A DNA stretch of 11,443 nt. Origin: Nitrosotalea sp. GTDB lineage: Archaea > Thermoproteota > Nitrososphaeria > Nitrososphaerales > Nitrosopumilaceae. Where the stretch lies: positions 1 through 11,443 of the forward strand of contig JAKEIJ010000207.1 of the NCBI GenBank assembly GCA_022545805.1, given 5' to 3'. Below, piece by piece: positions 1 through 6,278 of this stretch. A program made the translations under genes and the position numbers. Each line of letters opens with the position of its first letter. The stretch's first letter is position 1. Under the pieces are notes generated by a model. It did no database searches and was not told where the DNA came from. It was given only the letters and a program-made list of their open reading frames with translations.

Positions 1-174
1 AAAGAGATGCAAGAAGCAAGCGAAGAGGGAGGATTCAGACAGTCTACAATATCATGCAGTGACTTTGCAATCAAGGAACCATATGTAGAGTTTACACTCT
101 CAAGGGGGTCCTATGCCACCATACTATTACGAGAGATAATCAAGCCATCAGACCCAGTTGCGGTAGGATTTTGA
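1..174 (+). CDS. truD: tRNA pseudouridine synthase D (TruD), C-terminal end only
   Basis: This is the last 57 codons of a gene that starts before the window. Frame 1 is open from base 1 to the TGA at 172-174. The visible tail carries the pattern F-T-L-S-R-G-S-Y-A-T-I-L-L-R-E-I-I-K, which matches the conserved C-terminal strand and helix of archaeal TruD/Pus7-family enzymes (usual form F-T-L-P-K-G-S-Y-A-T-x-x-L-R-E). The family isomerises a uridine in tRNA (U13 in bacteria) to pseudouridine in the cytosol. The catalytic aspartate and the TRUD insertion domain lie outside the window, so the call rests on the tail motif only. No terminator-like T-tract follows the stop, and the next gene has its own promoter. 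Confidence 0.82.
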   Translation, partial: KEMQEASEEGGFRQSTISCSDFAIKEPYVEFTLSRGSYATILLREIIKPSDPVAVGF

Positions 175-269
175 TTAGTACTGAATGTGAGAAATATCAG
201 GTACAAATAGTATAACAATTCAGAATCACATTACAAACTACGATTCTTACTGACAAATCACACCTAAGT

Positions 270-278
270 CTTATTAGT
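270..278 (+). promoter_or_regulatory. Box A of the 300-1355 gene
   Basis: The TATA-like stretch CTTATTAGT is centred about 26 nt before the TTG at 300, which places the expected transcription start on the start codon. It supports TTG as the real start and a leaderless mRNA. The sequence is a weaker TATA match than others in the window. Confidence 0.5.
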
Positions 279-299
279 TATAGACTTGCATTTTCATAA

Positions 300-1355
300 T
301 TGAAAAATACACTGTTACTATTGATAGGGCTTGGTGTCATACCATTATGTAATGCAGTGTGGGCGACTACAGATCTAAGTACACTTGGGAGTCCATATGT
401 AACAATATCTCCAAACTCAGGACCTCCCGGAACCCAGATAACACTTACCGTATCACACATTCCAGACATTTCAAAAACAAATTATCCGTATCCTGATCTT
501 TACATCTATTTACCATTTTCACAACCCTTTGGTACAACTCTAACAAGTCATTGCGGAGGACAGGATTGTTTTCCAATCTATACACATGATGATGCGCTAA
601 ACCATGACTTTGCAGACAGAGTCATTACATTTTCTTTGCCTAGCACAAACAACTCAAAACCCATCTTTCTAAATGGGTTTGAGAATTCTGTATGCGATGT
701 AACAGAAAATGGCAAGGTAATGGAGAGGTTTTCTACATTGTGCAATACAAAAGATGAACCACGAGGCGTGTACCAGATCAAACTTGCATGGACGCTTGAA
801 AGTGACTCTGAGCAAGTCTATACCACAAAGATAATTCCTTTCCTAGTAACACCCGGGCCATCCCCATTTGAAAGTCCTACTGCTGACAACGGCAATGCCA
901 TTTTAAAGGAATATCAAAATGGCACAATAAGCCAAGCCCAATTTTATACAGAGCTCAAGTCACGTGGTTGGACTGATGAGCAGGTGAGACAAGCTCTTGC
1001 AGTAATAGGAAAACTGCCACACCAGATGGGTGTATCAGGACCAGACTCCAAGTTATCAATATACCAGACAAACTCTACAAATAATACAGACACCATACAG
1101 AAAAATGTCACAGTCTCTGTTATTCCACAACCAGAGATTAAGCAATATACCAATGTCACAAATATCAAAGAAGAAAGTAATATTCCAGTTCAGCAAAACT
1201 CTACAATTCAACCTACACAAGACAATTCCGTACCTACTCAAAGTAATTCCATTTGGAATAATATCATAATCGTATTATCAATCGTAGCTGCTGCAATAAT
1301 GACAGGTGTAATCATATTTGTAAAAACGTACAGGAGTAAAGGAAATTCTCGATAA
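300..1355 (+). CDS. Secreted membrane-anchored protein, Ig/TIG-like N-terminus, sequon-rich stalk
   Basis: Function unknown; 351 residues from a TTG start. Residues 1-22 are a signal peptide (basic start, L/I-rich core, W-A-T-T after it). Residues 33-55 contain I-S-P-N-S-G-P-P-G-T-Q-I-T-L-T-V, the opening seen in IPT/TIG-type immunoglobulin-like domains of archaeal surface proteins. Four cysteines outside the signal peptide (C85, C90, C132, C148) could form two disulfides outside the cell. Residues 200-240 form a short helical segment (Y-Q-N-G-T-I-S-Q-A-Q-F ... W-T-D-E-Q-V-R-Q-A-L), loosely like a SHOCT-type helical hairpin. Residues 250-318 are a low-complexity N/T/Q/S stalk with several N-X-S/T sequons, and residues 319-342 are one transmembrane helix with a basic tail (K-T-Y-R-S-K). 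I infer an exported, probably glycosylated, membrane-anchored surface protein. The TTG is chosen because box A lies 26 nt upstream and the signal peptide begins there. Confidence 0.72.
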   Translation: MKNTLLLLIGLGVIPLCNAVWATTDLSTLGSPYVTISPNSGPPGTQITLTVSHIPDISKTNYPYPDLYIYLPFSQPFGTTLTSHCGGQDCFPIYTHDDALNHDFADRVITFSLPSTNNSKPIFLNGFENSVCDVTENGKVMERFSTLCNTKDEPRGVYQIKLAWTLESDSEQVYTTKIIPFLVTPGPSPFESPTADNGNAILKEYQNGTISQAQFYTELKSRGWTDEQVRQALAVIGKLPHQMGVSGPDSKLSIYQTNSTNNTDTIQKNVTVSVIPQPEIKQYTNVTNIKEESNIPVQQNSTIQPTQDNSVPTQSNSIWNNIIIVLSIVAAAIMTGVIIFVKTYRSKGNSR

Positions 1356-1390
1356 ATTATGTAGAAAATTTGCTAACAGATAAAGAGACA

Positions 1391-1399
1391 ATAAATAAT
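1391..1399 (+). promoter_or_regulatory. Box A of the thioredoxin/NHL gene
   Basis: ATAAATAAT is centred 25 nt before the GTG at 1420. It predicts a leaderless transcript and makes GTG the start. No ribosome binding site is visible before the GTG. Confidence 0.6.
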
Positions 1400-1419
1400 C
1401 AAGAACTCAAATCAATATC

Positions 1420-2910
1420 GTGTTTGACAATATATTTTCCAAGGTTATCAAAGCACCAGAGTTTCCGTCAGATTTTGATTGGATAAATACAAAAGAACCA
1501 CTTTCGCTTGAAAAGCTCAAAGGTCACATCATAGTTCTAGATTTTTGGACGTATTGTTGTATCAATTGCATGCATACATTACCAGTACTTGCAGAGCTTG
1601 AAGAAAAATACAAAGACGTGCCAGTTGTATTCATAGGAGTACATTCTGCAAAGTTCTTCAACGAACAAGATAGGAAAAATATCGAACAGGCAGTAGCAAG
1701 ATACGAGATATCTCATCCAGTGCTCGTAGACAAGAAAATGACTGTCTGGAATAGGTTTGGAGTAACTGGCTGGCCTACTATTGCCATAATTGATCCCAAT
1801 GGGACTCTAGTATACAGACAATCAGGAGAGGGTCAAAAAGAGATGATAGAAGACACTATCGATGTCCTTTTGGAAAAATATGAAAAATCACATACATTAG
1901 CAAGAGAGCCAATCAAGATTGTAAAGATCATCCAGAAAAATAACACAACTTTGTCTTTTCCAGGCAAGATATCGATACTCAATGATAAGATCGCAATATC
2001 GGATTCTAATCATAACAGAGTCATTGTTACTGATCTTTCGGGCAAAATATTACATGTAATTGGCAGTGGTAAGACAGGGCTACTAAACGGTAAATTTTCA
2101 GACGCGACATTTTTTAGACCTCAGGGAGTTTCATGGAAAGGTGATCTAATCTTTGTCGCAGATACAGAAAATCATGCACTACGAAAGATAGATCTGCAGA
2201 GCAAACAAGTTACTACAATCGTTGGCACAGGCAAACAAGGCCCATGGAGATCACTTGGCGGTAAAGGAAAAGAAACTGCGATTTCATCACCATGGGATGT
2301 AGCAGTAAAAGATAATCTAGTATTCATTGCAATGGCAGGCAATCACCAAATATGGACATATGATACCAATACAGATTTAGCAAAACCCTTTGCAGGAAAT
2401 GGTCAAGAAGATATCATAGATGGCACCAGAATACAAGCACAACTTGCACAACCAAGTGGGATTTTTGTTTATGATGATGCGATATATTTTGTAGACAGTG
2501 AAACATCATCTATTCGAGAGATAGACCTCAAGACAGATTATGTTAGAACAATTGTAGGCCATGGGCTGTTTGCATTTGGACACAAGGACGGCAAGACCAA
2601 CGAGTCATTGTTTCAACATCCACTAGGATTATGCGTAGCTGGAAACAAAATATTTGTTGCAGACACATACAATTCTGCAATTCGAGTGATTGATCTTGAT
2701 AATGATTCAGTTGCGACATTAATTGGAAAACAAGGTACTAGTACAATGTGTAGACTAGATGACCCTAGCTGTGACACATTAGGACTGTACGAGCCAAGCG
2801 ATGTAGAATTGTATCAAGACAAATTGTATATCTCAGATACCAATAATCACCTCATTCGAGTCTATGATCTTAATACAAATGTCCTAAAGACTCTAGATAT
2901 ACGAATTTAG
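1420..2910 (+). CDS. Thioredoxin-like domain fused to NHL beta-propeller (NHLRC2-type)
   Basis: 496 residues from a GTG start, with no signal peptide, so probably cytosolic. Residues 10-170 are a thioredoxin-like (TlpA/AhpC-type) domain: V-L-D-F-W-T-Y at 39-45, the redox motif C46-C47-I-N-C50, and the cis-proline loop G-W-P-T-I near residue 126. Residues about 175-496 contain six NHL-type repeats, each with a core like I-F-V-A-D-T-x-N-x-x-I-R-x-I-D-L (for example near 2140, 2650 and 2840), predicting a six-bladed propeller. This order and the W-T-Y-C-C-I-N-C-M-H motif match the NHLRC2 family, found from bacteria and archaea to animals, whose substrate is not established. A thiol-disulfide role guided by the propeller is inference. 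The gene has its own promoter and meets the next, convergent gene with a 4-nt gap and no terminator. Confidence 0.88.
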   Translation: MFDNIFSKVIKAPEFPSDFDWINTKEPLSLEKLKGHIIVLDFWTYCCINCMHTLPVLAELEEKYKDVPVVFIGVHSAKFFNEQDRKNIEQAVARYEISHPVLVDKKMTVWNRFGVTGWPTIAIIDPNGTLVYRQSGEGQKEMIEDTIDVLLEKYEKSHTLAREPIKIVKIIQKNNTTLSFPGKISILNDKIAISDSNHNRVIVTDLSGKILHVIGSGKTGLLNGKFSDATFFRPQGVSWKGDLIFVADTENHALRKIDLQSKQVTTIVGTGKQGPWRSLGGKGKETAISSPWDVAVKDNLVFIAMAGNHQIWTYDTNTDLAKPFAGNGQEDIIDGTRIQAQLAQPSGIFVYDDAIYFVDSETSSIREIDLKTDYVRTIVGHGLFAFGHKDGKTNESLFQHPLGLCVAGNKIFVADTYNSAIRVIDLDNDSVATLIGKQGTSTMCRLDDPSCDTLGLYEPSDVELYQDKLYISDTNNHLIRVYDLNTNVLKTLDIRI

Positions 2911-2914
2911 AGAT

Positions 2915-3178
2915 TTATTCAAAAAAGTTCTCTGATACAACATGATTCTTTAGTGCAAATTCCTTTAACTGAGAAAATTGTATTTTTCCCTTGTGATATT
3001 GATCCCAGACAAAATCAAGAACTTCAATACTTGATAGATGTTCCTGGTCCATTGCCGGTGTTACTCCAAGTGTTTCTACACAAAAAGTCTGCAGGTCAGC
3101 AAATTGAAAGTTATCAAGCAAGACCCTCATTTGTTCAATGATGTCATCTTTTGGCTTTGACTTTCCAAATAATCCCAT
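2915..3178 (-). CDS. Small conserved-looking hypothetical protein (87 aa)
   Basis: I do not recognise a family. From the ATG at 3178 the protein begins M-G-L-F-G-K-S-K-P-K-D-D and is 87 residues, soluble, rich in acidic and aromatic residues, and likely all-helical, with one cysteine (C33) and no transmembrane segment or metal motif. The reading frame stays open upstream to another ATG at 3214, which would add 12 residues (M-G-L-N-G-G-L-A-K-C-Q-L). The shorter start is preferred because the box A at 3203-3209 lies about 28 nt from 3178, and because M-G-L-F-G-K is a natural-looking start for such proteins. The gene is convergent with the thioredoxin/NHL gene (stops 4 nt apart) and divergent from the Lrp-like gene. 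Confidence 0.62.
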   Translation of the reverse strand: MGLFGKSKPKDDIIEQMRVLLDNFQFADLQTFCVETLGVTPAMDQEHLSSIEVLDFVWDQYHKGKIQFSQLKEFALKNHVVSENFFE

Positions 3179-3202
3179 AAGTTGACATTTTGCTAACCCG
3201 CC

Positions 3203-3209
3203 ATTTAAT
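3203..3209 (-). promoter_or_regulatory. Box A of the 87-aa hypothetical gene
   Basis: On the minus strand this reads ATTAAAT, about 28 nt before the ATG at 3178. It lies inside the longer alternative reading frame that starts at 3214, which is why the longer start is disfavoured. Confidence 0.45.
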
Positions 3210-3292
3210 CCCATGGCTCAATTACTATCATGGAAAATTTCAATGAAAACTCTTGTTTGCAATCAGGAATGATTCACGGTTATGGAATAAGG

Positions 3293-3299
3293 ATTTAAG
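3293..3299 (+). promoter_or_regulatory. Box A of the Lrp-like gene
   Basis: ATTTAAG is centred 27 nt before the ATG at 3323, again predicting a leaderless message. Confidence 0.5.
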
Positions 3300-3322
3300 C
3301 TTGTGTTACAATTTGATATATC

Positions 3323-3553
3323 ATGGAAAAAGCATACGTTTTGATCGGTTGTGAGCTTGGTGCCGAAAACGAAATTGTTGGAAAACTGAAAAAAATAGAC
3401 AAGGTAAAGGATGCAAGAGTAGTATATGGAGACTATGACATCGTAGTAGAAGCTGAAACCGATACCGAATCTCAGATGGACAGTCTGATTACAAAAAAGA
3501 TTCGCCAACTAGCCAAGGTTAGGTCCACTATGACTTTGGGCGTCGTAAGCTGA
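3323..3553 (+). CDS. Stand-alone Lrp/AsnC effector-binding (RAM) domain protein
   Basis: 76 residues, M-E-K-A-Y-V-L-I through T-L-G-V-V-S. The whole protein is one alpha/beta RAM fold of the Lrp/AsnC family: first strand A-Y-V-L-I (4-8), helix about 15-25, then V-K-D-A-R-V-V-Y-G-D-Y-D-I-V-V-E-A (28-44) with the conserved G-D-Y-D effector turn, helix about 50-63, and last strand S-T-M-T-L-G-V (68-74). No helix-turn-helix DNA-binding domain precedes it. Upstream sequence in this frame does not extend it, and box A sits 27 nt before the ATG, so it is not a broken full-length regulator. In the family, RAM domains bind amino acids or other small ligands and assemble oligomers. A role as ligand sensor or partner of full-length Lrp proteins is inference. 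Its last 26 nt overlap the 3' end of the opposing gene. Confidence 0.88.
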   Translation: MEKAYVLIGCELGAENEIVGKLKKIDKVKDARVVYGDYDIVVEAETDTESQMDSLITKKIRQLAKVRSTMTLGVVS

Positions 3554-3740
3554 TTCCAAGGCCTGCAGACAAGATCAATACACCAACAACGGCAATCCAT
3601 TGACCGTTTACAATCCATTTCGGATTTGAATACATGAACGAGGAAGTAGGGCCAACTAAGGAATTTCCTTGAAGATAGAATATAATTCCAAATACAAAGA
3701 CTACAATCCCAATAAACATGACTGTAATTCCTACTCTCAT
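3528..3740 (-). CDS. Small two-helix membrane protein (70 aa)
   Basis: Unrecognised family. Two hydrophobic helices are visible: residues 3-23 (I-T-V-M-F-I-G-I-V-V-F-V-F-G) and 45-65 (V-N-G-Q-W-I-A-V-V-G-V-L-I-L-S). They are joined by a polar loop with W42 and several G/S/P residues, and the protein ends in a basic tail (R-R-P-K-S). The charge pattern fits a hairpin in the membrane. The ATG at 3740 is chosen because box A (3762-3769) lies 26 nt upstream. The gene ends by overlapping the last 26 nt of the Lrp-like gene tail-to-tail, so the two mRNAs would be complementary at their 3' ends. I judge it real from the hydrophobic pattern and the promoter. Confidence 0.68.
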   Translation of the reverse strand: MRVGITVMFIGIVVFVFGIIFYLQGNSLVGPTSSFMYSNPKWIVNGQWIAVVGVLILSAGLGISLRRPKS

Positions 3741-3761
3741 GATATAGTATACGTGTGTCTC

Positions 3762-3769
3762 AAATAAAA
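3762..3769 (-). promoter_or_regulatory. Box A of the two-helix membrane gene
   Basis: On the minus strand this reads TTTTATTT, centred 26 nt before the ATG at 3740. It shares the 3741-3846 spacer with the divergent promoter of the six-helix gene. Confidence 0.55.
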
Positions 3770-3814
3770 GGCAAAATGAGTTGATAAGAAAGGCAAAATC
3801 CTTTTGATTTCCCG

Positions 3815-3822
3815 CTTTAATT
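3815..3822 (+). promoter_or_regulatory. Box A of the six-helix membrane gene
   Basis: CTTTAATT is centred about 28 nt before the TTG at 3847. Starting at the later ATG (3877) would need a leader of about 30 nt with no visible ribosome binding site, so TTG is preferred. Confidence 0.45.
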
Positions 3823-3846
3823 CAAAATTCTACATCATAGCACAGA

Positions 3847-4536
3847 TTGGACGAGTGGGGAACAGATCTATTGGAGATGAGAAAGAATAGAAGTTCAATA
3901 GATATTGCAATATTTGTAGGAGCTGCAGTACTTGCGCTTGTAGTATATCTCATATTTGGACCAGACATTGACAAGATGATAAAACAGAGTCCTTTGATCA
4001 TAGACCTGATGTTTGCACCATCTTTTGGTATTGGTTTTCTATATGGTTTGAAGATGACTGACAGGGTAATGCAGCCTTCAGAATCCCGCAGTCCACTAAA
4101 ACGTTCCTTCTTCAAGGGATTTTTGTTTTTGTTTATGATGGGTGCAATCTTTACCTCTGTCTCTTTTGCATTACACGGTGGCGCACAACCATCACACAAA
4201 TCAATTTTTACAGACGGGTTGATTCCATGGGCAACAGAATTCATTCAGGCAAATGGAGGGCTGACATTTTTGATAATATCAAGTATAACGATAATGGCTG
4301 CAGCAACAAAGAGGATAGTTGGGATGGAAGGAATATTTAGCAAGATATTCACATTTGTTGGAACATACATCTTCTTTTCCATGCTTGCACTCACCTTTAC
4401 TCATTCAGACCCTACACATTCTCAAGTTTACCTATATGCATTTTATCAGGCAGGAATTGTAGGTGGAATATTTTATCAGATGAACAAGCTTACCACAAGA
4501 GCAAACATGTGGGAAGATTATAACAACGGATTTTAG
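3847..4536 (+). CDS. Six-helix integral membrane protein, function unknown
   Basis: 229 residues from TTG. Six hydrophobic helices are visible at about 18-38, 49-69, 89-110, 137-158, 166-186 and 193-213, with a cytosolic-looking basic N-terminus (M-R-K-N-R) and an acidic/amidated tail (M-W-E-D-Y-N-N-G-F). Candidate functional residues are H110 in the A-L-H-G-G turn after helix 3 and a histidine pair in T-H-S-D-P-T-H (186, 191) between helices 5 and 6, which could face one side of the membrane. I do not recognise the family and see no transporter or enzyme signature. The start could instead be the ATG at 3877 (M11), but box A favours TTG. The last 4 nt overlap the stop region of the opposing PEF-sorted gene. 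Confidence 0.75.
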   Translation: MDEWGTDLLEMRKNRSSIDIAIFVGAAVLALVVYLIFGPDIDKMIKQSPLIIDLMFAPSFGIGFLYGLKMTDRVMQPSESRSPLKRSFFKGFLFLFMMGAIFTSVSFALHGGAQPSHKSIFTDGLIPWATEFIQANGGLTFLIISSITIMAAATKRIVGMEGIFSKIFTFVGTYIFFSMLALTFTHSDPTHSQVYLYAFYQAGIVGGIFYQMNKLTTRANMWEDYNNGF

Positions 4537-5045
4537 AATTTTCTAAATTTTGGTACGACTAATACCATTGCAATAGACAACACCATTACAAGCGAAGCAA
4601 CAGTTGAAAATTCTGGAAGATATGTAGTTCCAAATACGCTTGTATTCACAGTGCCAGTTTGATTGAATTTCAGCATGATAGTAGAACTGTCAGTTCCCGG
4701 AATCACAATGGCGGAAACAGGAGCTCCATTCTGAGAGACAGTTAGATTCCCTCCAATCAGATTAGTTGGTACCTCAATTTCAGCAATGTTTCCATCATGC
4801 GTACTGTTGCTTGTAAAAACAAGTTCTTTGTTTATCTTGTTAAATGTAACATTATTCATGTCATAATTTGATACGGTGATTATATGAAATGTATAATTTT
4901 CTGCATTTATCTTCCAATCCCATTTTATTCCCATATGAGGACCTGAAGAAACAGTAGGTTCTTGTGCAAATGCGGGTGACGAAAAAAATCCCAACAAGAT
5001 AACAGATGATAATACAATAGAAGATAAGAAAATCTGAGATCTCAA
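4533..5045 (-). CDS. Secreted surface protein with PEF-type (PEFG-CTERM-like) C-terminal sorting signal
   Basis: 170 residues. Residues 1-27 are a signal peptide ending A-F-A before Q28. The mature part (28-140) is beta-rich with many N-X-S/T sequons (for example N50-Y-T, N65-V-T, N80-S-T, N100-L-T, N128-Q-T). The C-terminus has the tripartite layout of thaumarchaeal PEFG-CTERM signals: P144-E-F-S, a hydrophobic helix (about 148-164), then a basic end K-F-R-K-F. Here serine replaces the usual glycine of P-E-F-G. In the family this tail is thought to direct processing and anchoring at the cell envelope. The start is TTG, and the last base of L15e's TGA overlaps it in the sequence TTGA, so translation is probably coupled to L15e. 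No other promoter is visible. The mature domain is not recognised. Confidence 0.77.
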   Translation of the reverse strand: MRSQIFLSSIVLSSVILLGFFSSPAFAQEPTVSSGPHMGIKWDWKINAENYTFHIITVSNYDMNNVTFNKINKELVFTSNSTHDGNIAEIEVPTNLIGGNLTVSQNGAPVSAIVIPGTDSSTIMLKFNQTGTVNTSVFGTTYLPEFSTVASLVMVLSIAMVLVVPKFRKF

Positions 5046-5500
5046 TTTTTCAAAGTAGATAGTTTGCCGCGTATCTCTTTGTCTTTTATGATTCGTGGAT
5101 GCGATACATCTGCAAGTATTACTTCATACCAGAGATACAAACCGTCTTGATGAACATAGTATGAGCCAAGAAGATCCATGTTTGGGAATCGTTCCAACAC
5201 TCTACGCTCAGCAACTCTTTGCATGCTAAGTGCAGGCTTGATCCTAAGAACACCGAGATGTTTTGGTCTTCTTCCTGCAACTGGTCTTTTCTTGCGCATG
5301 TTACCCTTACCTACACGCATTCTTACTACAACAATACCTTGTTTTGCTTTGTATCCTAGTCTTCTTGCCCTCTGGATTCTGCTTGGTCTATCTATACGTA
5401 GTAGAGCATTTTGTTTTCTCCATTCTACGGCCTTTGCCCTAAGCTCTGGGGAATTTTCTTTCCACATCTTTATCCAGATTTGGTCCTGTTGACTAGGCAT
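5042..5500 (-). CDS. rpl15e: Large-subunit ribosomal protein L15e
   Basis: A component of the archaeal/eukaryotic 50S/60S subunit, bound to 23S rRNA. Hallmarks are E-W-R-K-Q and L-L-R-I-D-R-P-S-R-I-Q-R-A-R-R-L-G-Y-K-A-K-Q-G-I-V-V-V-R (about 25-60), the basic loop K-K-R-P-V-A-G-R-R-P-K-H-L-G-V, then P-N-M-D-L-L-G-S-Y-Y-V-H-Q-D-G and W-Y-E-V-I-L-A-D-V-S-H-P. From the ATG at 5500 it is 152 residues. Typical archaeal L15e is near 190 and ends in a basic tail containing G-L-T-S-A-G-K-K-x-R-G-L, which is absent here: the protein stops soon after the H-P motif. A GTG at 5509 would add three residues, but it is only about 17 nt from box A, so the ATG is chosen. The downstream PEF gene overlaps by 4 nt. 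Confidence 0.95.
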   Translation of the reverse strand: MPSQQDQIWIKMWKENSPELRAKAVEWRKQNALLRIDRPSRIQRARRLGYKAKQGIVVVRMRVGKGNMRKKRPVAGRRPKHLGVLRIKPALSMQRVAERRVLERFPNMDLLGSYYVHQDGLYLWYEVILADVSHPRIIKDKEIRGKLSTLKN

Positions 5501-5522
5501 ACTCGGCACTACAAATTTACCC

Positions 5523-5530
5523 TTTATATT
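5523..5530 (-). promoter_or_regulatory. Box A of rpl15e
   Basis: On the minus strand this reads AATATAAA, centred 26 nt before the ATG at 5500. It is a strong archaeal TATA box and probably drives both rpl15e and the overlapping PEF-sorted gene. Confidence 0.68.
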
Positions 5531-5616
5531 CTGTTAGAAAAAATCCCAACCTTCCGTGTATTTTAGGCATAATTTTGTAGTATAATTTACTAATATGAAA
5601 ACAATATCAAAGAAGG

Positions 5617-5626
5617 CTATTTATGA
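5617..5626 (+). promoter_or_regulatory. Box A of the Ig-like secreted protein gene
   Basis: CTATTTATGA is centred 26 nt before the ATG at 5648 and predicts a leaderless transcript. It is divergent from the rpl15e promoter in the same 138-nt spacer. Confidence 0.6.
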
Positions 5627-5647
5627 AATTAATTTTACTTAATTTTT

Positions 5648-6277
5648 ATGAGATGGTCAATACAAATTTTGATGATTACTATGGCAATTGTACTTGTATT
5701 GGGTACACAATATGGTTCTGCAACACCATCTCTTAAGATATCTACAAGCAAGCAGGTTTACGAATATGGTGATTTTCTTTCAATTAATTTTCAGATCTCA
5801 GAAGTTACCAACAATACCATAATCATACACATTATTGATAGTTCAAACAAGACAAGCGCTCCAATCAATTTACCAATAAACAAACCAAATAGTACAATTA
5901 CTTCACCGTTTCCCTTTTACAAAACAACGTTTGACCCCGGAACTTATCACATTAATGCAGAATATGCCCGAGCCGAAGCAAGCACCTCATTTGATCTGAT
6001 AGATTCTGGTAAAATTGCAATACCAATAGAATTCAAGTCCCTAGTAAGCACACTGCAACAAGGAACCCCCACAGACAGTGCCTATGCAGGAATAATTCGC
6101 GAATTGATAAATAACAACATACTCACCATCCCAAATTATAACAATCAGACAAGTCAAGTACACATTCCACATTGGTTCAAAAATAATTTACGGTGGTGGT
6201 CTGAAGATCTAATCTCAGACAATGAGTTTGGTATGTCAATAGAATATATGATTCAAAAAGGAATCATGCAAGTTTAG
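5648..6277 (+). CDS. Secreted protein with Ig-like domain and thaumarchaeal WFKNN/WW C-terminal domain
   Basis: 209 residues. Residues 1-25 are a signal peptide (R3, hydrophobic core, A-T-P). Residues 28-118 look like a beta-sandwich: V-Y-E-Y-G-D-F-L-S-I near 37-46 and F-D-P-G-T-Y-H-I-N-A near 95-104 resemble MG2/Ig-like domains of archaeal surface proteins. N55, N67, N81 and N166 are sequons. The C-terminus from residue 173, I-P-H-W-F-K-N-N-L-R-W-W followed by I-S-D-N-E-F-G and I-Q-K-G-I, matches the short domain repeated in many thaumarchaeal extracellular proteins (consensus about W-x-K-N-x-A-x-W-W ... I-x-D-x-x-F-x-x-G-I-x-Y-L-I-x-x-G-I-I). Its function is not established; one can infer a role in assembly or binding outside the cell. 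There is no membrane anchor, so the protein is released or bound non-covalently. Confidence 0.78.
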   Translation: MRWSIQILMITMAIVLVLGTQYGSATPSLKISTSKQVYEYGDFLSINFQISEVTNNTIIIHIIDSSNKTSAPINLPINKPNSTITSPFPFYKTTFDPGTYHINAEYARAEASTSFDLIDSGKIAIPIEFKSLVSTLQQGTPTDSAYAGIIRELINNNILTIPNYNNQTSQVHIPHWFKNNLRWWSEDLISDNEFGMSIEYMIQKGIMQV

Positions 6278-6278
6278 A

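Noticed and set aside
175..299. Searched for a tRNA, C/D-box RNA or small gene after truD
   Set aside because: No cloverleaf, paired C/D boxes or plausible coding frame was seen. The only supported element is the promoter of the next gene.
3822..4244. Minus-strand open frame opposite the six-helix gene
   Set aside because: It is a shadow: the plus strand shows regularly spaced transmembrane helices, and the minus frame shows no recognisable features or promoter.
5595..5642. 15-codon plus-strand mini-ORF (M-K-T-I-S-K-K-A-I-Y ...) in the spacer before the Ig-like gene
   Set aside because: The nearest TATA-like sequence is only about 12 nt upstream, and the box A of the real gene lies inside the mini-ORF, so it would not be on that transcript.
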